Assembly: GCA_003165455.1 (NCBI GenBank)
Contig: PLUJ01000253.1
Span: 18,718-37,622, forward strand
DNA: 18,905 bases
From: Acidobacteriaceae bacterium
Lineage (GTDB): Bacteria; Acidobacteriota; Terriglobia; Terriglobales; Acidobacteriaceae
Direction of reading: 5' to 3'
Every line of letters begins with the position of its first letter. The first letter of the stretch is position 1. Below the pieces are notes generated by a model, which made no database searches, had not been told where the DNA came from, and was given only the letters and a program-made list of their open reading frames with translations. Of this stretch, positions 13,459 to 18,905 are shown piece by piece. A program made the translations under genes and the position numbers.

Positions 13459-15081
13459 ATGAAGATTGTCGCCCGTGCGGCCGGTCTCGCGTTTTTGGCC
13501 CTCTCTTTCAGCACCACTGTATGGTCCCAGGAAAAAGTTGATCTCGAAACCATGAGCCGCATCCGCAACGAAGGTTTCCACGACTCCAAAGTCATGGACT
13601 ACGCCAGCGGACTCATGGACTCCATCGGCGAACGGCTGACCGGTTCACCCAACATGAAACGCGCCAATGAATGGACACGGGATCAACTCACCGCCATGGG
13701 CCTGTCTAACGCACGCCTCGAGCCTTGGGGACCATTCGGCCGCGGTTGGGCCAATCAATATGTCAACGTGCGAATGACTTCGCCCGATGTCGTGACTCTG
13801 CTCGCTTATCCGAAGGCATGGACTCCTGGTACCAACGGTGTAATGCAAGGTAAGTGCATTCGCGCCTCCATCGCCGACAAGAAGGACTTTGATAAATACA
13901 AAGGCAAGCTGGCTGGAATGATCGTGATCTTCGGGCCGGACGCCGAAGTGAAGCCCATCACCGAAGCCCCCTATAAGCGCCTCAGTGACGACGAGCTCGC
14001 GAAAATGGCGGAGTATGAAATTCCGAGTGACCATCCCGCGTTCCGGTTCGCTGATTTCATCAAGCGCCAGCAGTTCATCAAGGATTTGAACCAATTCTTC
14101 GCCGATGAAAAGGTCCTGGCCGTGATCGACCACAGCCGCGGAACCGCAGGCGGCGGAACCGTATTTGTTCAATCCGGAGGCTCCTACAAGCCTGGAGAAA
14201 CCACCACTGTCCCCCAGCTCACCATGGCTTCCGAGCACTGGACCCGAATCGCGCGCCTACTTCAGCAGAAAAAAGATGTTTCTCTCGAGCTGAACGTCAA
14301 CAACACCTTCTACGATAACGATCCCATGCAGTACGACACCATTGCGGAGATTCCCGGAACTGACAAGAAAGATGAAATCGTGATGCTAGGCGCGCACCTC
14401 GACTCCTGGCACGCTGGCACGGGAGCCACGGACAATGGCGCAGGCACCATCGTCATGATGGAAGCCGTTCGCATTCTCAAAGCGCTGAACATCCAACCCC
14501 GTCGCACCATCCGCATTGGCCTCTGGAGTGGCGAAGAAGAAGGGCTTCTGGGCTCGCAGGGTTACGTTGAAAGTCATTTTGGCGCGCGCCCGCCCATGGA
14601 CGAGCCGGGAATGAAAGGCATGCCTACCCTGCTCCGCCGCGAAGCTGGAGACGTCACGGTAAAACCCGAGCAAGCCAAAGTTTCGGTTTATTTCAACGTA
14701 GACAACGGCAGCGGCAAGATTCGTGGCGTTCACCTGCAGGAAAATGAGGCCGTCGCGCCGATCTTTGAAGCCTGGATGAAGCCTTTCAAGGATCTAGGCA
14801 TGACTACTCTTACCATGCGCAATACGGGCGGCACCGATCATTTATCTTTCGACGCCGTCGGCATTCCGGGGTTCCAATTCATTCAGGATCCCATCGAATA
14901 CGAGACCCGCACCCACCATTCCAACATGGATGTTTATGACCGCCTGCAGCCGGAGGATCTAAAGCAGATTTCAGTAATCGTCGCCGGCTTCGTTTACGAC
15001 GCCGCTATGCGCGACCAAATGCTGCCGCGCAAACCGATTGAAAAAGGCTTGCCCAAGGAGCCAGAAAAGAAAGATGAATAG
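13459..15081 (+). CDS. Secreted M28-family zinc metallopeptidase
   Basis: This 540-residue enzyme has a signal peptide (about 1-23, cut near VWSQ). An inserted PA-like segment lies at about 105-290 (FDKYKGKLAGMIVIFGP). The M28 catalytic domain has all the expected ligands: H313 in LGAHLDSW, bridging D325 in GATDNGAG, catalytic E359/E360 in WSGEEEGLLGSQGY, D415 in FNVDNGSG and H461 in TGGTDHLSFDAVGIPGFQFIQD. The family holds aminopeptidases and carboxypeptidases that use two zinc ions. The HSNMDVYDRL segment near the end is also typical. It probably acts in the periplasm or outside the cell on peptides. AGGAG lies about ten bases before the ATG. The length matches the larger PA-domain-containing members. 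Confidence 0.94.
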   Translation: MKIVARAAGLAFLALSFSTTVWSQEKVDLETMSRIRNEGFHDSKVMDYASGLMDSIGERLTGSPNMKRANEWTRDQLTAMGLSNARLEPWGPFGRGWANQYVNVRMTSPDVVTLLAYPKAWTPGTNGVMQGKCIRASIADKKDFDKYKGKLAGMIVIFGPDAEVKPITEAPYKRLSDDELAKMAEYEIPSDHPAFRFADFIKRQQFIKDLNQFFADEKVLAVIDHSRGTAGGGTVFVQSGGSYKPGETTTVPQLTMASEHWTRIARLLQQKKDVSLELNVNNTFYDNDPMQYDTIAEIPGTDKKDEIVMLGAHLDSWHAGTGATDNGAGTIVMMEAVRILKALNIQPRRTIRIGLWSGEEEGLLGSQGYVESHFGARPPMDEPGMKGMPTLLRREAGDVTVKPEQAKVSVYFNVDNGSGKIRGVHLQENEAVAPIFEAWMKPFKDLGMTTLTMRNTGGTDHLSFDAVGIPGFQFIQDPIEYETRTHHSNMDVYDRLQPEDLKQISVIVAGFVYDAAMRDQMLPRKPIEKGLPKEPEKKDE

Positions 15082-15583
15082 CTATTTCACGAGGGAGAAA
15101 TGCAGAAGCTTTCTGAGATTCGCGGTTGCTCCCATCCGTTGAGAGAACGGCAAACCTAGGCGCCCTGACGTCGCGGGCTCGAAATCTGCCACAAAGCTGC
15201 CAAAGAATCTGCGGCGGTTGTGATCGCTGATTTGTGGTCGTTCTCCGGGGCGGCGTTCGACCGCTTTACCCGGCAAATTGGCTGCTGCGAAGCCGGAACT
15301 TCCCGGCCATTCAGCCGATTCAAGGATCCTTCAAATAACTGCTTCCACTTCTTCTGATCGACTTGCTTGGGAGCTTCGATGCGGTTCATGGTGTCAGTCG
15401 CCTCTGAATTTGGTCAAGTGACTCTCTCTTTTTTACCTGCCCCCTCTCAACTCCACCATACTGTGATCTACCGACCCAGCCTGACTTCGATTCCCTAAAT
15501 CCCGGTAAGGAAGTACCCAGTTCCAGCCCGTATCTCCGCAAGAACTGCAAGAAAGACGGTCAAAAGGGCGTAAGCTCTGCCTT
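15082..15583. other. 502-bp stretch with no secure gene
   Basis: Between the peptidase stop and the phosphoesterase start I find only one doubtful minus-strand ORF (15156-15389, listed separately), a TC-rich patch ending in six T near 15430, and no convincing terminator or consensus promoter. The stretch upstream of 15584 has AAAAGGG about 15 bases before the ATG, too far for a normal ribosome binding site. Confidence 0.5.
15156..15389 (-). CDS. Small hypothetical ORF (doubtful)
   Basis: The frame runs 77 codons from ATG 15387-15389: a Lys/Arg-rich, unrecognised protein (MNRIEAPKQVDQKKWKQLFEGSL...) with one cysteine, no signal peptide and no membrane span. AGAGG lies about 11 bases upstream of the ATG, slightly far. 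It stands alone against the direction of its neighbours. The first 25 residues look protein-like (amphipathic helix VDQKKWKQLFEGSLNRL); the rest is low in pattern. It may be real or chance. Confidence 0.25.
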   Translation of the reverse strand: MNRIEAPKQVDQKKWKQLFEGSLNRLNGREVPASQQPICRVKRSNAAPENDHKSAITTAADSLAALWQISSPRRQGA

Positions 15584-16588
15584 ATGCGCTCTTCGTTCCG
15601 CCTTCCCTTTACCCGTCTGCTGTCGTTTCTCTGCTTCGCGATCGTTCCGCTCAGTTCCATTTGCTGCACCAGAGCCTCCACAGCGCAATCTACCCCCGTT
15701 GATTTGCGGGCCAGGGTTGATATCCCATTTCGCTTCGTGGCCTACGGAGATGCCCGCTTTCACGATCCCCACGACACCCACCCGGCGGATCCAGCAATCC
15801 GAGTCGCTCTGGTACAAGCCGTAGCGAACGCGGATCCCGCCTTCATCTGCTTCACCGGCGACCTTGTTTACAATGGCTACGACTCGAACGATTGGAAAGT
15901 CTGGGACACCGAAACCAGCACCTGGCGGGACAAGAAAATCCCCGTTTACCCCGCTTTGGGGAATCACGACCTGCATGGCGGTGATGCAAAGGCCCTCCCA
16001 AACTATTTTCAGCGATTTCCCGATCTCAAGGACAGCCGTTATTATTCAGTTCGCGCGGCCAACATTCTTCTTCTTGTTCTCGACAGTTCTCAGGATGAGG
16101 TGTCCGGCGCACAAGGCCAATGGCTCACAACCAAGCTGGACAACATTCCTCCTGAGGTGGACTTCGTTTTCTTGATGCTGCACCATCCGCTTTACACCAG
16201 CGCCCACGATTTGGCGCTCATGGGCGCAGGCCATGCCGCACGAGGTTCCGAGCAGCATTTAGCGAAGCTGCTGGAAGAGCGCCAAGCGCGAACGCGAGCC
16301 CGCTTCATCGTCTTCTCGGGACACGTTCACAATTATGAGCGTCACGAACATGGCGGAGTTGTCTATTTCGTTTCCGGAGGCGGTGGAGCGGCTCCCTTCA
16401 TGATCGATCGTCAGCCCACCGACCTTTTCCAAAGCAAGGAAGTCAACTACCACTATCTGCTCGTGGAAGTCGATCACAAGCAGGCGAAAATCACCATGAA
16501 CCGGGTTGAGCTCATAAATGGTAAAGCGAACTGGACTCAACCTGACTCAAGAACCATCCCAGTCGTTGCCGCAATGCCAACCCATTAA
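15584..16588 (+). CDS. Secreted calcineurin-like metallophosphoesterase
   Basis: This 334-residue protein has a signal peptide (about 1-35, hydrophobic core RLLSFLCFAIVPLSSI). All five metallophosphoesterase motifs are in order: D56 in AYGDARFH, D93 in TGDLVYNG, N127-H128 in ALGNHDL, H200 in MLHHPLY and H247/H249 in FSGHVHNYER. The GHVHNYER ending and the HHP motif resemble purple-acid-phosphatase-like secreted enzymes, which use a two-metal centre to cleave phosphate esters. The substrate is unknown. CC near residue 27 is a poor lipobox, so a soluble or periplasmic form is more likely than a lipoprotein. No Shine-Dalgarno at normal spacing is visible. The length is complete. Confidence 0.93.
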   Translation: MRSSFRLPFTRLLSFLCFAIVPLSSICCTRASTAQSTPVDLRARVDIPFRFVAYGDARFHDPHDTHPADPAIRVALVQAVANADPAFICFTGDLVYNGYDSNDWKVWDTETSTWRDKKIPVYPALGNHDLHGGDAKALPNYFQRFPDLKDSRYYSVRAANILLLVLDSSQDEVSGAQGQWLTTKLDNIPPEVDFVFLMLHHPLYTSAHDLALMGAGHAARGSEQHLAKLLEERQARTRARFIVFSGHVHNYERHEHGGVVYFVSGGGGAAPFMIDRQPTDLFQSKEVNYHYLLVEVDHKQAKITMNRVELINGKANWTQPDSRTIPVVAAMPTH

Positions 16589-16684
16589 GGCGTTGATCCT
16601 CCGATTACAAGTCCGTGCTCGCTCCATCGCGAATCGTTCGCAAGTTCATTTCGCTCGCCCCGTTGGGGTCTTATTGATTTGCCC

Positions 16685-16713
16685 TTCACATATCCAGCCG
16701 AAGACGCTATACT
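16685..16713 (+). promoter_or_regulatory. Sigma-70 promoter of the lipoprotein gene
   Basis: TTCACA (16685-16690), a 17-bp spacer and TATACT (16708-16713): each hexamer matches consensus at five of six positions. Transcription would start near 16720, giving an unusually long leader of about 225 nt before the ATG at 16945. The rest of the gap from 16589 holds no gene. Confidence 0.65.
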
Positions 16714-16790
16714 GAGTTCACTGTAGTTCCCGCTCGTACGTCTGGTAGTCCCCGCTGGGATCACATATTTCGTCTAGGGTGTTCAAGGGA

Positions 16791-16846
16791 TTCGCCGCAG
16801 CTTACCCTCTGCGGCGAACGAGGTGCTGCGCAAGTCGAAGCACCTC
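16791..16846 (+). promoter_or_regulatory. Tandem hairpins with an anti-Shine-Dalgarno arm in the lipoprotein leader
   Basis: Hairpin 1 is a perfect 10-bp stem: TTCGCCGCAG (16791-16800) and CTGCGGCGAA (16809-16818) with an 8-nt loop. Hairpin 2 is a perfect 8-bp stem, GAGGTGCT (16820-16827) and AGCACCTC (16839-16846), with an 11-nt loop. No T run follows either. The 3' arm of hairpin 2, extended one base (CACCTCT, 16841-16847), is exactly complementary to AGAGGTG (16935-16941), which contains the ribosome binding site of the gene. Two mutually exclusive folds are therefore possible: hairpin 2 formed with the site free, or the site paired. I do not recognise a known riboswitch class. Confidence 0.5.
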
Positions 16847-16934
16847 TTCTGGCCATTGATTTATCCGGTGGGCCCGCGCCCTCAGCCAATAAATTCCAGG
16901 ACTCTCTGCGCGAGCGTCCGCTCAATTCCATTTT

Positions 16935-16939
16935 AGAGG
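16935..16939 (+). promoter_or_regulatory. Ribosome binding site that decides the lipoprotein start
   Basis: AGAGG lies five bases before ATG 16945-16947. An in-frame GTG at 16939 would have only TTTTA upstream, so the ATG is the better start. Confidence 0.6.
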
Positions 16940-16944
16940 TGAAC

Positions 16945-18354
16945 ATGCTTAATCATATTCCCTGTCTTGCACGGAACAGATTCGCCAATCAAGCTCGTCG
17001 TTTCCGCGGTGCCCTCCTGATGGCCCTCTTGCCTTGCGTCGCCTTCTTCAATGGTTGTGGCGCATCTCATAGCAATCCCAGCACTTCGGCGTCAGCCGAT
17101 TCATCCACGAGCCTCAGCGTCTCCGCTACCCTTCCGCCGGCGTCCGTCGGCGCAACCTATAGTGCAACCCTCGCGGTAACGGGAGGCACTGCACCCTACA
17201 CCTTTCTTACCGCATCGGGCACTTTGCCCCAGGGCGTGGCCCTCGGCGAAAGCACAGGAACCATCTCCGGAACACCGGCCGATAGTGGAACATTCAATTT
17301 TGCCGTTTCCGTCTCGGATTCCAAGGGTTCGTCCAAACAGCAGCCTTTACAGATGACCGTGTCAAACGCCACCAGCGCCGCAATCACGCTAATCCCTGCA
17401 ACCATCACCGTTACATCCGGCGCCACGGCTCAGTTCAAGGCTCAGGCCGGCAATGTTGCAAATACAGCCGTTACTTGGACAGCTTCGCAAGGGTCCATCT
17501 CCAGCACGGGACTTTTCAGCGCGCCCGAAATCAACTCCAGCACAACCGCAACAATTACCGCGGCGAGCGTGGCAGATCCAAGCCAAACCGCGACGGCGAC
17601 GGTCACCGTGAATCCGTCTTCCGGCCAACCCAGTGCACCGCCTGCGGCCGCTGGAACCCCCTTGTCAAACCTGCAGCATAGCGGCGGCTGGGGCCAATTC
17701 GGCCAGGGACCCCCAAAGTTTATCGACTGCTCGCCCTCACCCTGCGACGGCATCTCCTTTTCGATGAATCAGGGAGTGAGTTCTCCTTCGCTGAGCGGGC
17801 ACGCCACTGAATATAACGTCGGAGGCAGCACGCCCTTTTCCGATGGCCTGTGGAACAACCATTTAATCGGCCCCGATTCAACGCAAGGCATGCCGGACCC
17901 GAATCAATCCATCGTTCCGTCGCTTCACACCTTCACCTACGACGTCTACTTCTATGGGGATGACTTGAGCCTGTCGCAGGCGCTGGAATTCGACATCAAT
18001 CAATTCTTCGGCAACATGGGCTTCATCTTCGGCCACGAATGCCGGATTGCCGGCGGCAATGAATGGGACGTCTGGGATAACCAGACCGCGCACTGGACTC
18101 CCACAGGCATTCCTTGTTACCCGAAAAGCAATGCCTGGAACCACGTTACGATCAAGGTGCAACGGACTTCGAACAACGAGTTGACGTATCAATCCATCAC
18201 GCTGAACGGCATGACCAAAACTCTCAACTGGACCTTCCCCCATGGCTCAGCCCCGGGGTGGTACGGCCTGACCATCAACTACCAGATGGACGGCAACAGC
18301 CGCCAGGACCCATACAATGTTTATCTGGATAATTTGACGTTCACTTACGAATGA
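16945..18354 (+). CDS. Putative lipoprotein with two Ig-like domains and a C-terminal beta domain
   Basis: With the ATG start the protein has 469 residues. A long basic n-region and hydrophobic core (ALLMALLPCVAFFNGC) lead to a candidate lipobox cysteine, C38 in FNGC, which is slightly off consensus. A Ser/Thr-rich linker is followed by a putative-Ig (He_PIG type) domain at about 56-141, with LPQGVALGESTGTISGTPADSGTFNFAVSVSD. Next is a Big_2-like domain at about 146-224 (ITLIPATITVTSGATAQFKA...VTW...ATITAAS). The C-terminal part, about 240-469, is rich in Gly, Asn and aromatic residues (FTYDVYFYGDDLSLSQALEFDINQF, NAWNHVTIKVQR, YNVYLDNLTFTYE). It looks like a lectin- or glucanase-type beta sandwich, but I cannot name it. 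The protein is probably surface-exposed and may bind glycans. Expression may be controlled by the structured leader. Confidence 0.8.
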   Translation: MLNHIPCLARNRFANQARRFRGALLMALLPCVAFFNGCGASHSNPSTSASADSSTSLSVSATLPPASVGATYSATLAVTGGTAPYTFLTASGTLPQGVALGESTGTISGTPADSGTFNFAVSVSDSKGSSKQQPLQMTVSNATSAAITLIPATITVTSGATAQFKAQAGNVANTAVTWTASQGSISSTGLFSAPEINSSTTATITAASVADPSQTATATVTVNPSSGQPSAPPAAAGTPLSNLQHSGGWGQFGQGPPKFIDCSPSPCDGISFSMNQGVSSPSLSGHATEYNVGGSTPFSDGLWNNHLIGPDSTQGMPDPNQSIVPSLHTFTYDVYFYGDDLSLSQALEFDINQFFGNMGFIFGHECRIAGGNEWDVWDNQTAHWTPTGIPCYPKSNAWNHVTIKVQRTSNNELTYQSITLNGMTKTLNWTFPHGSAPGWYGLTINYQMDGNSRQDPYNVYLDNLTFTYE

Positions 18355-18419
18355 GGCCGCCGAACTACGTTAGAACTCAAGACGCCGACGACTGTATTCA
18401 GTAGAGTTCGAGTCCGGTC

Positions 18420-18439
18420 CAGTTAATATTCGTTAACTG
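18420..18439. repeat. 7-bp palindrome upstream of the receiver-like gene
   Basis: CAGTTAA (18420-18426) and TTAACTG (18433-18439) flank a 6-nt centre. It lies about 85 bp before ATG 18524 and overlaps a -10-like TAATAT (18424-18429), so a repressor operator is possible. No good -35 is present. The remaining gap from 18355 shows nothing else. Confidence 0.35.
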
Positions 18440-18523
18440 AGTTGCACGCACCCCAATCCGCACGCAACGGGAAGAATGATTTCATGACCCCCGTTGCGTG
18501 TTTCTGCATCCAAATCGCACAAG

Positions 18524-18874
18524 ATGGTAACCGAAAGCACAATTCTTTCGTTAAATCCCGACCGCAAAGTGTTGCTGGGTTACGAGTCGGCGCTTCAAGC
18601 CGGGGGTTTTCAAGTCATCTCCGTTCAGTCTCCCATCGAGGCTCGCTTTGAAATTGACATGGGACGATGCGGAGTGTTTCTTAGTAGCTATCTGACGCCG
18701 GTGGTCATCTACCAGGATCTTGCAGACCGGTTTCGACGGAACTGTCCTAACGGCTTAGTCGCTTATGTTTCCTGTCAGCCGAACGAGAAGGTTGACGATA
18801 GCGACATTCAACTTTCGCTTCGGGATGAACCGAATAGTATTGTTGAGAGGCTCCGAACGAAAACAATCCAATAA
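18524..18874 (+). CDS. Small receiver-like protein lacking the phospho-acceptor
   Basis: This 116-residue protein starts with a receiver-like strand-helix-strand (STILSLNPDRKVLLGYESALQAGGFQVISVQSPIEARFEI). A third strand (CGVFLSSYLTP, about 49-59) follows, then a helix (DLADRFRRNCPNGLVAYVS). In a true receiver the first strand ends in two acids and the third in the phosphorylated Asp. Here these read NPD and LSS, so phosphorylation as in a normal response regulator is not expected. Similar single-domain proteins are frequent in Acidobacteria-type genomes and their role is unknown. I chose ATG 18524; an in-frame TTG at 18494 would add ten residues not resembling a receiver. Neither has a Shine-Dalgarno. 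Confidence 0.6.
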   Translation: MVTESTILSLNPDRKVLLGYESALQAGGFQVISVQSPIEARFEIDMGRCGVFLSSYLTPVVIYQDLADRFRRNCPNGLVAYVSCQPNEKVDDSDIQLSLRDEPNSIVERLRTKTIQ

Positions 18875-18905
18875 TAGCCTTGCGAGGAGGCCCCGAGAGG
18901 GACAG

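Noticed and set aside
15395..15435. Intrinsic terminator ending in six T
   Set aside because: The stem before the T run is only four base pairs (GTCA/TGAC), so it is not convincing on either strand.

Overview
The window looks like chromosomal DNA of a free-living, aerobic, motile Gram-negative bacterium. My best guess is a soil-type Acidobacteriota (Terriglobia-like). This is an inference from the gene mix: a secreted GDSL esterase, an M28 peptidase, a lipoprotein with putative-Ig and Big_2-like domains, a phospho-acceptor-less receiver-like protein, a TonB and many type II toxin-antitoxin genes. GC is moderately high. I see no rRNA, tRNA, CRISPR array, insertion sequence or prophage gene.

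Layout. Positions 1-3714, all on the minus strand: the start of a DUF2203 protein, a secreted YceI protein, a secreted DUF1906 glycoside-hydrolase-like protein, moaA (molybdenum cofactor synthesis) and a secreted SGNH/GDSL esterase. moaA has its own candidate promoter and a stem-loop leader. Positions 3809-4266, plus strand: a RelE/ParE-type toxin-antitoxin pair. Positions 4290-9134, minus strand: a DUF488 gene interrupted by an in-frame TGA, ETF-ubiquinone oxidoreductase, a Phd/VapC toxin-antitoxin pair, etfA, and a Tat-exported sulfite-oxidase-family molybdoenzyme that ends in a clear intrinsic terminator.

Positions 9389-15081, plus strand: a TonB-like protein, a PAS protein with four cysteines and a decayed GGDEF domain, the flagellar stator genes motA and motB, and a large secreted M28 peptidase. 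Positions 15584-18874, plus strand: a secreted metallophosphoesterase, a lipoprotein with a structured leader, and a small receiver-like protein.

Functional links. EtfA and ETF-QO belong to one pathway (dehydrogenase electrons to quinone), but etfB is not in the window and a toxin-antitoxin pair sits between them. MoaA supplies the pterin precursor for the cofactor that the molybdoenzyme at 8403-9134 needs. MotA and MotB are an intact stator pair with textbook key residues, next to a gene that looks like a signalling protein that has lost diguanylate cyclase activity.

The most interesting non-coding signals are three leader-type structures: a 9-bp stem at the presumed 5' end of the moaA transcript, a 13-bp inverted repeat upstream of the molybdoenzyme, and tandem hairpins upstream of the lipoprotein whose second hairpin carries a perfect 7-nt complement of the ribosome binding site. 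The most interesting coding oddity is the in-frame TGA in the DUF488 gene. All of these were found by eye, without folding or database software.
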